A stretch of DNA of 64,000 nucleotides from Leuctra nigra (GCA_934045905.1 OW203764.1:23059109-23123108), one strand, 5' to 3'. Numbered from the stretch's first letter, positions 23,001 to 35,130 are shown. Numbers and translations are program-made. The notes: generated from the letters alone by a model not told the origin.

Positions 23001-23583
23001 TATTGAATCTATTTTGACATATTATTAATATCTAGCTTTGCATTCTGTTGGGAACCAATGTTCTGCGTCCACATGAAAGTTATGGTGATGCCATTTTTGT
23101 TTTAACACTTATACATTATCGACAGTTTGAGGACGGTTCTCGGTCAAGCCTGAATGAAGAAGGCGCTCACATTTCTTAGCTTCACAGCCTCGTTGGTCCT
23201 GTACTTTAACCTTTAACACCACTGTTTAATTCACGGCAATCTAGATGTTCAGAAGGCGACATGGTCATGATTTAAAGAAAATTCGCGATCTATCTAGTGA
23301 AACCTGTAGGAGTCCTCTCTTGCTAATGGTTTCTTAAGTGATTTGCAGGCAAGCGCAATTAGAATTAGATGAGAAACGAGAATATAATCCGATTCCAATG
23401 GTCATTGTGTCGTTAAAAAGAAGGATATCTTTGCGTTTAACTCGAGTCTTGACGAATTAGCAATAACTGTTTAATAATATCGGGAAATCACGCATCCTGT
23501 CCAAGATCCGCTCATTCCGCAATTGGATATCACAGGTTTCCCAACGCCGTCCACTGCGCCTCCTCGTCGTCGGCCTCAGCGTC
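17057..23583. other. 6.5-kb intergenic region
   Basis: Between the mucin-like promoter and the SK stop codon. Seen here are a diverged relative of the Helitron-like family (about 18420-18760, with ATTGGGACGAACATTTTAG) and the dispersed repeat at 18954-19030. There is also a 10-bp inverted repeat around TATAAAAATATAAAA (20659-20699). No exon with convincing splice sites or family match is seen on either strand. Confidence 0.5.
18954..19030 (+). repeat. dispersed repeat, copy 2
   Basis: It matches the complement of 3286-3363 in LITAF gene 1 intron 2. Shared blocks include GACAATCAATCCTTGTTATT, GAAATCAGA and ACTAGAGTT. The class is unknown. Confidence 0.55.
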
Positions 23584-23940
23584 CTAGCTGGAGGCCGTGT
23601 CGGGGACAAGATGCGGAGTGCGACTGCTGATCGACGGGAGGATGGGACTGGCCGGCCAGGGGTTGGGCACGCTCCGGGAGTGCGACAGCAACAGCGGCGA
23701 CAGCGGCGCCGGGGGGAGAGGCGTCGTCATCACCGCCACCGCCGACTCGGGGTGCAGGAAGTTGCGACGCTGGTCGACGCGCTCCGAGTGTTGGCTCAGA
23801 CAGCGCGCGATGATCTCCGGGATCAACTCGAACTGTTCCTGGAGGGAGACGATCTTGTCTTCCAGACCAGAGAGTCGCTCTTCGATCAGGTCCTGGCGCC
23901 CGCTCATGTCGGACACGATCTCGTACACGGAGTTTTGCGT
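23584..23940 (-). CDS. SK: SK channel, last coding exon (C-terminal coiled coil, stop)
   Basis: Acceptor cttgttcacag lies just 5' (AG at 23942-23941). The exon gives 118 residues starting TQNSVYEIVSDMSGRQD, then RLSGLEDKIVSLQEQFELIP, a heptad-like coiled coil, and SQHSERVDQRRNFLHPES. TQN-x-YE-IVSDM directly follows the calmodulin-binding region in SK channels, and the coiled coil is the known assembly/trafficking region. The tail after that is Pro/Ser-rich (TPLPPAPLSPLLLSHS) and ends with a stop at 23584. These are residues 322-439 of the part visible in the window. Confidence 0.9.
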   Translation of the reverse strand, partial: TQNSVYEIVSDMSGRQDLIEERLSGLEDKIVSLQEQFELIPEIIARCLSQHSERVDQRRNFLHPESAVAVMTTPLPPAPLSPLLLSHSRSVPNPWPASPILPSISSRTPHLVPDTASS

Positions 23941-24358
23941 CTGTGAACAAGTACAATCTCAATTTCATAGAACTTTGCATTCGCAACACAACAGTTTCAC
24001 AGATTATGCTTTCAAAATTCAAGCATGCTTTGCTAGTGATTATTTTTTAGCATAACTAAACTGCATTCTTATTTTATTTTTTTCATTCTCTCTCACAATA
24101 ATCATATAATAATTTATTTTTTGATCATTATTGCCCAACATTCAAATTGCTAAAACGTATCGAGAAAATGTTAATTAATTGTTTAAATTTAAATCCAGTT
24201 CAATGAAGAGAAACTGTCCGGGTTTTCCTGCAACTGACTCGCAATCTCAAATGTTCCTACGAGCACATCAATCACAACATTTTATTACACATTTGAGCTT
24301 GAACATTGCTGGACAAGCTCGTTTTAACTTGCGAAAGCTGCGATGATGTTGTGAATAC

Positions 24359-24428
24359 CTTGGCCATGTCGGTTACAGTGCTTGAGTTGTCCATAAGTTT
24401 TCTTTGGTCGATTTTCACTTTTCTTAAC
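24359..24428 (-). CDS. SK: SK channel exon (end of calmodulin-binding domain)
   Basis: Starts after ctctcgctttcag, completes a split Ser codon, and reads LRKVKIDQRKLMDNSSTVTD, then MAK. This is the last helix of the calmodulin-binding domain (vertebrate SKs have the related LRSVKMEQRKLND). The donor is GTATTC, weaker than the other donors of the gene. Reading through it adds about 28 residues before a stop at 24272-24274, which would make a form without the coiled coil. Confidence 0.88.
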
Positions 24429-24660
24429 CTGAAAGCGAGAGAAATCAATTTTACAATCATAATATACGAGTACGGGTATACAGTACTGTAGAGTAATTAA
24501 ATAAATAGTCACTATTTTATGCATCTGTTAAAGTTGCAACAGCAAAGAGTAACTTGAACAACAACAACTTTGGTTTGTAAAAGCTGGCTATAGTTGAAGA
24601 AACGTTGAACATGATAACTTGGGACATCTGAAGAACGTATTTCAATGTGAGAAGACTCAC

Positions 24661-24788
24661 GAGTAAATGGCTAGCAGGAACTTGCGCTGGTGCCTCCTCA
24701 CTCTGCCCGGGTTGACTCTCTTGACGAGTCGCGTGTGTTTGTAGATCAGCCAAGTCTCGCGCAGCACATTGGCAGCAGCGTTCTTCAG
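24661..24788 (-). CDS. SK: SK channel exon (calmodulin-binding domain, central part)
   Basis: Acceptor tgtcattccag, donor GTGAGT. It encodes [20 protein letters not shown], then [20 protein letters not shown] and IY plus a split Ser. This is the constitutive calmodulin-binding segment that gives SK channels their Ca2+ gating: calmodulin bound here senses submembrane Ca2+ and opens the S6 gate. Similarity to animal SKs is very high. Confidence 0.93.
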
Positions 24789-25864
24789 CTGGAATGACAC
24801 ATGTCAATCATTCCACCGCGTCTTGCTCCTTCCATCAGCATTATCTCAGATCATACGATGTGATCCAGACCACAGGGTTCTACAATACGTCGGTTTAGTA
24901 CTTGTTTGTCCTATATCCGCTTTTTGCTATTCGGAGATTATGAGGTTTAAAGATTGAATTCTCAATCAGATTGAAGATTCTCACGGCAAAACTACTTAAT
25001 CGATGTAACACAAAAATATCACTCATTCTTATGGATCTATTGAATAATATCTATTAGTATTTTTCTATCCAGTACTCTTAATTTCCTCCAATAAATGACA
25101 CCCCCTGTTTGGATGTAGGACAAAGAAAGTCATGGGAACAAAATATTTGTTACGCATTTTGTCCTATATCCAATTTTTAAGTAGTTTTTGTACAGAAGAA
25201 GGTACATTTCAACTATTTATGATTTTATTCATATTGTAGTTTAATAATTGTCTAACTTCCTGACCCAAATAATATTTGGAACCAGGGTTTGGAAATAAAA
25301 AAATAAAAAAAAATTTAATTTCGAAAATAAATATATTGAACATTTTTTGTTTCTTAAAATTCAAAATTTAAAAAAAAACGCCGTGTAAAAAAGCAAAAGA
25401 CTATGTCTATTTTCTATCATATTTGAACTAAGTTTGAGGGGGAATTAAATCTACATCAAGGTACCTTATTTGAGTAAAATTGTGTTATTTTTAAAAATAT
25501 TCAAAATTTCACCTAGAAGCAAATAGCTAAAAAATTAAGATTTTCTGGAAATTAGTATTTTTATGTTATATGTATTAAAGGAGTATCAATAAGCAATATC
25601 CAGCACCTAACTCAAAATTTTCAAAAAGTGGATATAGGACGAATAAGTACGAAGCCGACGAATAGTCTACAACTTGATTAGTTCAAATATTTGAATAGTT
25701 AGAGTATTTTGTTAAAATGCGCAACAGGTCACGGTTTGAGGTCCAATAATTGTTGGCTTGTAGAAATTCTTTTAGAATTAATCAACAACTGTTTACAACA
25801 TCCCCGTACTAATCCGCACTAATCCGAACTAATCCTAACTAAGTCGAACTTTTCCCACACTCAC
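24789..25864 (-). other. SK intron between the proximal C-terminal exons
   Basis: AT-rich intron of about 1.1 kb, with no repeat or exon recognised. CCTATATCC-A-TTTTT-like motifs recur at about 24911, 25165 and 25630, their meaning unknown. Confidence 0.5.
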
Positions 25865-25975
25865 CCGTTTAGTAAGCTGCGTGTCCATCATGAAGTTATG
25901 GACATGTTTCTCAGCTCGAGATAACTCCAGCTTCCTCGATACCACGGCCACCAAGAGCGCCGTGCAGCCGGCCCC
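25865..25975 (-). CDS. SK: SK channel exon (S6 and start of the C-terminal gate)
   Basis: Acceptor gtggtgtccag, donor GTGAGT after CGG. It encodes 37 residues: [20 protein letters not shown], then [17 protein letters not shown]. This is the S6 pore-lining helix with its conserved GAGCTAL start and the linker to the calmodulin-binding domain. It is the common acceptor exon for whichever pore exon is spliced in: each pore exon ends in phase 0 at ATG, and this exon begins with GGG in phase 0. Confidence 0.94.
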
Positions 25976-27716
25976 CTGGACACCACATCAAATCACCTTG
26001 ACTCGAGCAATCACTCTAGCAACCTTGATCAGGATCACTCTCGAGCATTTTAGAAAAGCATCTACTTTCAGTCAAGGTAACTGCGGATTTTTCTTTCAGA
26101 TAAGTAAGCATCAGGGGACACTGTTCAGGAATTAAAATGCAATAGTGGATTACATGTATTGATTATAACGCATGCATTCTGTGAGCATAGTCAATGAAGA
26201 AGTGACGGTGACTTGTGTAGAAAGAAACAAGTCATTTTGAATCTTGACAACAGATAATGACAGATGCGATGCAGTGATACCAGTCTAGAACTACTGACAA
26301 CAACTTGACACCAGCCCGATCTCAGTGAAAAGTGCTTCAAACACGTGCAAATACACGCGGCGTTCGGCGGAGTTATTGACAAGCTAGATTAAGATTTGCA
26401 AAAGCGAATAGCGGCAGCTCTGGGTTTGAGGAAGGTGGGTTTGAGCCGTAGATTCGTCTAGATGTACCGAGTTCTTATGTATAGCATCTGGTAGTTGCCG
26501 ATGTTGGTCATGTTGAGAAGGACGAACTGCGCAATCGTTCTGCACATCCGAAAATGACGTATCCAATCAGAGAATGGAACAAAGTTCAGTTCAGTTCAGT
26601 TCAGTTTTATTTCCAGAATTCATCAATACATTTGAAAGAGGTACAGTGAAAGGACTCCTCTGGTTGGCACCATTTAGTGGAGTATGTGGAAAGGTTACTT
26701 GAACTAAATCTCAAAGCTTTCGCTCATCGCTCGTAGCAAATCTTTGACATGAAAATACGCTGGAAACGATGAAACGACTTTCTGAGAAGAAGTAGGTTCT
26801 GTTATTACTTCATCAGACTGTGAACTGACCCAGCATGTGGTACGTGATTGAAAAATACCAAAATCTGAGATGATCTACTGCTGGCACAAAACCCGAGTCG
26901 CCCGAAAGACAAGTATTTCTGCGAAAAGGTTAATTTAGAGATCAAAGACATTTAAAACTTTATTGATTTTCCTGGGTCAAATCCCGTTTAATGAACATCT
27001 TCGAATTTGCCATTTTTTTGTTGGTAATTTTGTATTCATAATTTTATTTTGATAGATGCAGCTTGTAGTTGAAGAACTTTATCTATAACTTTATCACACT
27101 CTAATCACATTGATGTGGATGAAGAGCCCGTCAAAATACAAACTCACTATTTAACAATCAATTTGGAACTTATTTCGGCCTGATATCGTTTCGTTTCGTT
27201 TCGTTTTTATCATGATATCTTTTCTGCAGTGAAAAATAGTTTGTGGCAGAAATAATTCAATATAGTTTATAAAATAGAGGCAAGATGTCTTTCAAATACT
27301 TTAGGTTCACGTTTCGGAGACGGAATTTGATTTGTTTGAGGCGAACTTAGTTTCAAAATACGACTTGTCCAAAATCTATGAACAGAGATAAACGCGATTA
27401 TCTATTGTCATGGAAGGGATACAAAAACCTGTGTTTAATAATTAATTATAGTGTGGGTTATTGTGGTTTTCTCCATTACGAGAATCAGGTTGGGAAAACA
27501 TTGTCGCTCATCATGTGTTTTACCTCTAACAGAATAAAACACACTTTTGGACAAGTTGCATTTTAAAAGTAAGATCCTCATTTAATTTTTTGGGGTGCCT
27601 GTCAGTGACTTCCGGAACATGACCCGCGCAAACCGCTTTCTAATAAGATTGGTATCACTGATCGCTTGGGCATGTGTCACGAACTTCTTCATCGCCATCA
27701 TCGCTCGCGTACTCAC
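25976..27716 (-). other. SK intron downstream of the pore exons
   Basis: No exon is seen. Two pentanucleotide tracts lie here: (GTTCA)n at 26585-26606, followed by GTTTTATTTCC, and (CGTTT)n at 27186-27207. Read on the minus strand the first looks like GGAAATAAAAC plus a simple repeat, reminiscent of a non-LTR retroelement 3' tail, but no element body was identified. Confidence 0.4.
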
Positions 27717-27852
27717 CATAATGCCGGTGGTGACGGCAATGCCTCGGCCACAGTACGTGTTGGGCACAATGTCCCCGAAGCCCACACTCAAGAACGTGAT
27801 GGCAATGAGCCACATGGAGTTTAGCAAGTTCGCGTGTTCCACATCGTGGTGC
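27717..27852 (-). CDS. SK: SK channel alternative pore exon 3 (GFGD)
   Basis: 136 nt, acceptor gttgtttcttcag, donor ATG then GTGAGT. It completes the split Arg and reads [20 protein letters not shown], then [20 protein letters not shown] and TTGIM. It covers the outer S5-pore turret, pore helix, selectivity filter and start of S6. The filter is GFGD, with Phe in place of the GYGD Tyr typical of SK channels. Phe at this place is tolerated in other K+ channels (EAG/ERG family), so it need not be inactive. It has the same length and phases as the exons at 28202 and 28818, and there are no stops. Confidence 0.9.
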
Positions 27853-28201
27853 CTGAAGAAACAACCCTTTAAACCCCCACCCCCAAGATCCTCACCGACC
27901 CCCGCAGCCCACGGTTCAGTTGATACCTCGATACGTTCGATAGCGGAAACTAATCAGCTGTTACGTCATTCACGAGATTCTCATCGCATCGCGCAAAGTA
28001 AATTGTGTTTCGAAAGCGTTCAAAATCCGTTTATAATCTTTTCTACATAAAAAAAGAACAATGCATTGATGAACTTCTAGTTATGTAATAAAAAATCGTG
28101 CTTTTTGTGGTGAAAATAAATAAATCTATAGCACTACTGCTCTACAAAACGTGTCGCCCCCGTGTGCTCAAACGGCCGTACTCATGCGCTCTATGACTCA
28201 C

Positions 28202-28337
28202 CATCATGCCCGTGGTAACACAAATGCCCCGGCCACAGTATGTATTGGGCACAATGTCACCAAAGCCCACGCTCCAGAAGGTGATGGCAATAAGCCACAT
28301 GGAGTTTAACAGGTTAGCGTGGTCGTCATCGTGAAAC
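28202..28337 (-). CDS. SK: SK channel alternative pore exon 2 (GFGD)
   Basis: 136 nt, acceptor gctttctctcgtag, donor ATG then GTGAGT. It reads [20 protein letters not shown], then [20 protein letters not shown] and TTGMM. It is closest to pore exon 3 and also has a GFGD filter. A Trp before the filter (TFWSVGFGD) replaces Leu/Leu-Cys of the other copies. The turret is more acidic (HDDDH). Open frame and intact splice sites argue against a decaying duplicate. Confidence 0.9.
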
Positions 28338-28817
28338 CTACGAGAGAAAGCTTCGAGTTTACCCAAAGATATTTTAGTACCGGATCTTCGATGCTGGATT
28401 CTTCGAACCGTTAGACGTCGCGGCGTTCTTCGAGCTAGGAGCGGTCGGAGGGAAGGTTCTACTGGGGAGGTCGACTTCGAGATACTCTGCGGGACGTCGT
28501 TTATCAACAACATTTACCAAATCCACACAGAGGTGTCTCAAAATCGACAAGGTTCCATTAGTGACGTTAGCGGGTACGGCGTATCAAGATCGCTAAATCT
28601 GTGGTATTCGTCTAGTTTTCTTCCAGATAATCTGGAATCGATCAACCTGAGATTCAATGACCTTGAAGTCGTTAGGTAACACGCACAGGTAGCTTCATTT
28701 GTCAGTAGGAAGCAAAGATAGTTCGAGATAGAGAGATAGAGATAAAGAGCGAGAAGAGCATACAGTTACAGTTACACATATAAAGGGGGTACCTCAAGGA
28801 TGCGTTCTGTCACTCAC

Positions 28818-28953
28818 CATTATACCGCAAGTTAGCGTGATAGAACGGCCACAGTATGTGTTCGGGACTATGTCTCCGTACCCTACGCACAGGAAGGTTA
28901 TGGCGGTCAGCCACAGGGAGTTTAGAAAGTTCGCATGATCAGGGTCGTGGTAC
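28818..28953 (-). CDS. SK: SK channel alternative pore exon 1 (canonical GYGD)
   Basis: 136 nt, acceptor gatttcttcgacag, donor ATG then GTGAGT. It reads YHDPDHANFLNSLWLTAITF, then [20 protein letters not shown] and TCGIM. The GYGD filter is canonical. After the filter GRSITLTCGIM differs from GRGIxVTTGxM of the other two, and vertebrate SKs (GKGVCLLTGIM) resemble the latter more. It lies first in transcription order, so it may be the ancestral or the most diverged copy; a tree is needed. Confidence 0.9.
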
Positions 28954-31900
28954 CTGTCGAAGAAATCTTCTTCAGACTCAAAGACACATCAGCTTCTTTG
29001 CCAGAAGCGTTGACGCGGATGTTGGGAGAAATACACAGTTATGCTGATGTACGCACGTTGAGGACTACATGCCAAATATTGTATCACAGTAACCAAACTG
29101 TACTGGAGGTCTATTCTAGAACGTTTTACCAATTCCATTCTGATGGAATTCGGTCACGGCCATAAGGATTAACATTGCATGGAATCGAATTCCATCAGAA
29201 TTGGGAGTATAAAAGTTCTGGAGTAGGGCTCCAGGTAAAATCAAATTCAATAATTTTGCTTTATTCTGATTTGATTGATAATAATTCGTCCAAAAGGTGC
29301 GTATACCTCGCATTTGCAACAAAACATGTAACATTGTTTTACATAGAGAAATAGTCGTTGATACTGAAGTATGCCGTCTTATTTAGTTTGTTTAAATTGT
29401 TTAAGTCAGCCAGAAGCCAGGCGTTGTTAAAAGTAGCACAAAAGGAAGTCACATGCAAGTATAGGTATAAAGACAAGAAAGACATGTTACCATTTCTGAA
29501 GTGAGCTAGGGATAATTATTGTGTTGATAAAATTGTAAATTATGCGCATGCCAGCTTTACTTATTACACATCCTCCTTTTTATCCATATTTATAAAAAAA
29601 TATTAGTTAATGTAATATTAAACTTTTAGCATTCAATTTATTGAAACAAGCAACAAGTAGCAATTATGACCCATAAGAAAAGAGCAATTGGTTTAAGGGG
29701 TACATACATGGCATTAGCAAAACAGAGTAGAAACATTCTATGAAATGCATTTGATGGTTAAAAAAACGCTTTCAAAACAAATATTTAAACTTTAAATTTT
29801 CTTCAATGGATGTACCACTTTCAAATTATTCTGATGGAAGAGCTTGTATAAAGCAAGCGACAGGAAAGATTTAATGAAGAACATGTTTATTAACACGACA
29901 ATGATTAATATTAGGATTGTTTATTCATTAATATTACGTGGATTATTAGTGATAGTTAAAGCCAAAGAAGATTACAGCATTACAGTCACAAAGCACATTA
30001 CAAAGTTAGTCATGTATCTGGGTGTTTGACGGCTCTACGTGACACCAGCAACGATCGCTCTTCGTTTTCACGGCATTCATAGTTATTCATTATATTCACC
30101 GTTATAGTAAAATAATTGTGTAATTTATTTTAAAAATACTCTAAAATATATTTCGGTCGTTCATGATTTTCACAAATTAATTTTCAATATAAAACTAATT
30201 AACAGAATATTATTTTACGTTTATTTCCGCCAGGCAAATTTTGTATGAAATGAAGATCGTATTTTAACGGATTCAATTGAACGGAATTTAATTAATTTAG
30301 TTTATTGTTCGTTTATTTTGAAATCATAAAAAATCGGAAACAAACTTGAAATATCGAAATACCAACTGAAAATCGGGTTGAGTGCGGCTAAGGACGGTGG
30401 GTGGGTTGCGGGAAGGGGTTGGGGTGACACAGAACACAGAATCGTATAATGGGGGATGGAAGAGGAAGGGGGCACTGGACACATTTCAAACGACGAGCAC
30501 AGAGATGGTTTAATTGAAATCGTGGATGACTCTTTCCAATGGACAGCTTTCATTGTTTTTTTGGCAGCACAAAGAAAACGTTTTTGCTCAAACGTTCACG
30601 CTTCATCGAGTATAGTTGAAACCCATAAAAGTTTGAATTTCACATTTTGAAAATAAATGTTTTATATGACAATATAAAAGTTATCTGTCACACCGAATAT
30701 TATATGACTATTATAAATTATATTTAAATGAGTTTTCAAGTTGCTCTAATTAACGCTGAACTACGGTTAGCGAGCTAACTTTTAAGAATATTGCAGATTT
30801 CACAGTTCAAGGAAAAAAGAGCTGACTCGAAAGTTCGTGAATTGTGATTATCATTGGTGACTGACATAATTTAAAACTTAATAGCATTATTATGTAACCA
30901 GGAAAATATTACTGAAATTAAATTAACCGTGGGTTGCTAATTATGGCAAGTTAGATAACATCTTTAAGGGCTGATTTCTCAACCTCGGGTTAACGTCTTG
31001 GTTTACGATTTCCTCTAGAGCTGTGCTAAATCTAGTGGAGCGGTCGCTCCACGACAGCCAAGTCGTACGGCGCGCACACTCTCATATAAAAAGGCTGGAG
31101 CAACCCACTTTTACCAAATTATACCATCACGAGCGAGAGGATACTATTCCGAAAACCTTAGAATCAGAGGTCGAGAATCCAGTCCTAATCATTTGATTGC
31201 CAGATGAGAAAGAGTATAATAATGTGTTTGAAATCTTTAATATTGATTATACATATACCTAATTGTGGAAATCTAATTTTTATGGGTTTCAAATCATTGA
31301 TGAAGTTTGTTTTTGAACTTGCAAACTAACTGAGATAATTTTTAAGCGCTTATTCTCCTCAACAATAATCTCATTCTTAGCACTTTACAGCATACGCTTG
31401 TTTGTTACTGTAAAATAATTGATCAAATCTTTACGCTGGTCACTGTGAACAGAATAAATAACTGAACAGAACTAAAATCAATCAGAATCTATTTATAAGT
31501 TATTCAAAACAAATGACTTCAGAGACTAGCAAATGACAATGTCATATTAACTTGCAAATAGTCGCCTGCACTTGTCCTACTTTCATTAGCTCAACAATCT
31601 GCTTTGTGCTCGAGTCAACTCCATGAAATAATAACACATCAATTGAACACTATTGGGTGTGTACATGAGACATAATTGATGCTGGAACAGTACAGTACTT
31701 AACGTTCATTTGCAGGGTTGTGATTAGTGGTCTATAGATTCGTGTTCGACCACCGTTCACGTTATTCTGCATGCCTCACAATGGATCAAATAAAAACACG
31801 AACAATCAACAGAGGAAATTTGAACGACACATGAAATTACTAAGTGCGGGAAAAGTTCATCCCGGAATGTTAATTTAACATTTCTACTTAATTTAGAATG

Positions 31901-33546
31901 CTTTTGATGTTTTTGTTTGTCGAATCTGCAAAGAATTCAGATTAAATTGTGTCAAATTGCAAATATAATTATTATTGAATGTTACTGATTAATGTTCTGT
32001 TAGTAATTAGTTGTGTTTTGCAATATACTGGAGTTTCTGTTGACAATGAATTATCTGTGTTTATTAGAGGCTGGCTCAATGATGCATTAGTGACAATTTA
32101 GGCAGTTAAAGTGTAGTTAGGTTTATTGACGTCAAGTTACACAATGGACGTGTACTATTGAAGACACTCACTATAACAACACTTTTGAAAATGTGAATGT
32201 ATGTTTAACTAACTTTGACAGTAAATTAATTGAACTAGTTTCAAGGAAGTTATTACTTGATTAAAATTGCCTCTACCAAATTTATTCTTTATCTGTGCTG
32301 TACAGTGTAAAGGAAAACAAATGCAAACCCACAAATTATATTATGTTAAACGCTGAATCACTTTTCTAAAAGTGTTGTTAGTGGATGTAGGTAGATGACA
32401 TGATATTCTTCCCTGGACAATCTGTGAACGTATTGGCAATGCAGTCGATCTAAGATGTCCTCTTGCACAATGTCACTTTGTATGTCAATGGAAAAAATGT
32501 TTGCGAAATGGGTAAAATAAAAACTGTAATTTTGAATTTTGTCCTGAAATTTGAATTTGGATAATTTGGAACATAATACAACATATTGGTAATATAGAAG
32601 CATCTGTATTTGAGCGTTTGCTTCAAAGGGAACATATTTGATGAAAAGATGAGAAGTTTCTTTCGAGAGTATTCATAAATGATTTTTTTCAAGGGGAATA
32701 AAATACCAAAACTATTATGTAAATATTATGTATTATGTATGTAAATACCATACATTCAAAACTATTTTTTAAAATCAGATTTTAACGGATATTGCTTTTG
32801 AATGATGCGTTACTATACTGTGCAGAATAATGTTTCGAAGAATGTACAAGAGTACACCATGGATCAATACTGATTGTATGACACGCCCAGTATTAAATGT
32901 CCATTAGCTTAAATCCAGGGAACTTTCACTCCTGGACTAACTTTCTTTTTTTTAATACAATGTGAGCGACGAACTCACGGTCAAAATAGTTCACTCAAAA
33001 CATCTTGCCCCCAAAGACAAAGATTTGATAGTCATAATTTTTACTATAGCTATTGGGCTAAGCCAAAGTAGAAACCAATAGGTACGTTCTTTACAAGAAG
33101 CATAATGAATGTAGAAATTGTTTCAAATGTTAATCCAAGTCACTGAAAAAAATTATTAAGTTTAAAATAATGGGAAAAAATTATAGCGTTGAATCTGGCT
33201 GACATCTACAGGAAAATTCTTTCGGGTTTCTGAAAAGCGCCAACTGGAAGAACGCCAATTAAAAGTTGACGTTCCAATGAAAGTACTTGATATTATCAAC
33301 TGGAATTACGCCAACTATAAGATAACGTTGTTCCAATGAATGTACTTTATAACGATATCAACTTGAAGTGCGCCAATTTTGACATGATCTTAAAAGAGTT
33401 GATGCATTTCCTGTATTTCATTGATGTTGATATAATTCTCATGATGTCTGAAATCTGTGAGCACCTGGAGGCAAGCGGTGATGAATGTCGATGATCATGA
33501 TGTTGATGATGATGATGTTGATGATGATGATTGGTCGAATGCTCAC
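28954..33546 (-). other. 4.6-kb SK intron upstream of the pore exon cluster
   Basis: No further pore exon or other exon is found. It contains a foldback element (29114-29222). Around 31020-31120 there is a GC-richer patch with a hairpin (GTGGAGCGGTCGCTCCAC) and TATAAAAAGG on the plus strand at 31084-31093, which might be an internal promoter but has no gene after it. Confidence 0.45.
29114..29222 (+). mobile_element. foldback MITE, family shared with 60358-60445
   Basis: Inverted arms CCAATTCCATTCTGATGGAA (from 29129) and CGAATTCCATCAGAATTGGG (29185-29204) bracket CACGGCCATAAGGATTAACA. The complement of 60358-60445 has the same core order (CACGGCAATATGGATTATCA, then CATGGAATCG). The outer ends TTCTAGAAC and GTTCTGGA are also inverted. 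Non-coding. Confidence 0.55.
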
Positions 33547-33682
33547 CTCTCACACAGCCTCAACGTCCAACTGGCGATGATCCAGAGCGACACCATGAAC
33601 ACGAGCAGGACGGTGCCGGGGCAGATCGTCATCAACGTCTTCAACACGAACCGCGTGTTGAAGTTGATGCGGTTCAGCGCCC
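33547..33682 (-). CDS. SK: SK channel exon (S4-S5 linker and S5)
   Basis: Acceptor catctgcgatcag, donor GTGAGC. It completes a split Gly and reads [20 protein letters not shown], then [20 protein letters not shown] and RLCE, ending in AG of a split Arg. This is the S4-S5 linker, which contacts calmodulin in SK channels, and the S5 helix, almost identical to animal SKs. It is the shared donor for the three pore exons, all of which begin with the base that completes the Arg codon. Confidence 0.94.
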
Positions 33683-34473
33683 CTGATCGCAGATGACAGA
33701 AAACACGTGAGAAACTTCGAATCGAAATTATAATTTAAAGCAAACTTTGTACTAGATTAAAGAATGGTAATACTTTAGGCACTGCAAGAATCTTTGCCAG
33801 AGAAGAAGTGGGGAGAGGGAGGGGCAAGATGAAAAAATGATTTTTTTTATTATACTATGTTGAAACGGAAATTTAATGAAGGGGAGATGGCGCTGCCCAG
33901 AAAACACGTTCCATTGTTTATAAAGTAGGTTGGAGAGGGGGGGGGGGGGGGAGAGGCAGCGCGTCCCCAAATGCCTCATATACCGTGTTTGGATTTGAAA
34001 CCTAATTAAAACTATTTGGATTTAAAAATTTAAAAGTAGAATTATATATAAAAGGAGGTTCGTGGATAAGCTGCCAATTACAGGGTTGCAGGTCAAAATA
34101 CCAATTAGTTTATGTAACTTGTATCAACTTTAATATGAAGTATGGTGAATGAAGGTATTACAAAATCTTGGAGCAGCGAGCGCAAATCAGCAAATGATTT
34201 GAGAAACAATCTGGTGTCAATGGGTTGGGACAAATGCCACCCTAAGCCAGCGACTAGACTAAATATTTTGCTCTTCTGTATTTTGCTCCAGCATTTAGCA
34301 AGGAGTTCATGATCACGAATTTGCATCTCAAACACCGCGGAATCGCGACACCATGTTGTCAAGACTCTGAACTCAAGACTCGACGCGAATTCGCGTTCAT
34401 GTAGCCCCACTTAGTACAAAGTTGTTTGTATTTGCTCTATCTTCATGTTACTACAATATGAGTATATGAAGTT

Positions 34474-35130
34474 GAACCATCCAGAGCTGGGTAGTAACTT
34501 AACGAAAGTAACGCGTTACCGGTAACGCGTTACTTTTTTGTAACTTTTACAGTAACGCGTTCCTGCTATGATAGAAATAACTTAGTAACGTGGAAAGTTC
34601 CTTTTTGTTGTGGAACTTTCACATTTATAAAAGTTCCTTTTGCAGTTACTTTTAGAGCAGAATGTACCTTCCCTCAACATTCAAAACTACACCATTTCCG
34701 CCCTCAAATATGTACCTGATTTTCTCTGATAAGGAATTTTAGGCCACCTGCACAAAACCGCATTCCAATCACGCCGTTCATGCTTAGTGCGTCACCAGTT
34801 CGCCCTCTCACTTGCACTTGACCAACCTTGCCGTGGCATGGGGGAGGGGGTAGAATTAGATGCAAGACTTCTTACTGGGAGGAATTTCGTTGAAAATTTT
34901 GTTTTCCACAGAGAAAAATTACAGCCTGAATTTGTGTTTTAGCAAATTGGCTGCATTCCAGAAATAAAATGGTCAAGTAACTTTCAAAGTAACTTTTCAT
35001 TGAAAAGGAACTTCCAGTTCCTCTGATCAGTTGAGGAACTTTAACTTTAACTAGTTCCTTTTTTTCGGAAAGTAACGTAACTTTAACGCGTTCCTATTTT
35101 TTTGGTAACTTACCCAACTCTGGAACCATC
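34474..35130. mobile_element. non-autonomous hAT element with 8-bp target duplication
   Basis: The element spans 34482-35122 (641 bp). It starts CAGAGCTGGGTAGTAACTT and ends, on the opposite strand, CAGAGTTGGGTAAGTTACC, typical hAT-type termini rich in GTAACGCGTTAC motifs. It is flanked by a perfect 8-bp direct repeat GAACCATC (34474-34481 and 35123-35130), the hAT target-site length. There is no transposase frame. Its right end lies 24 bases from the donor of the SK S3-S4 exon (GT at 35147-35146). Confidence 0.9.

Noticed and set aside
23597..24055. Plus-strand 152- and 111-codon frames
   Set aside because: Shadows of the GC-rich last SK exon.
27595..28050. Plus-strand 151-codon frame
   Set aside because: Antisense of SK pore exon 3 plus intron.
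31084..31093. TATAAAAAGG as a promoter
   Set aside because: No initiator at proper spacing and no gene follows on the plus strand.
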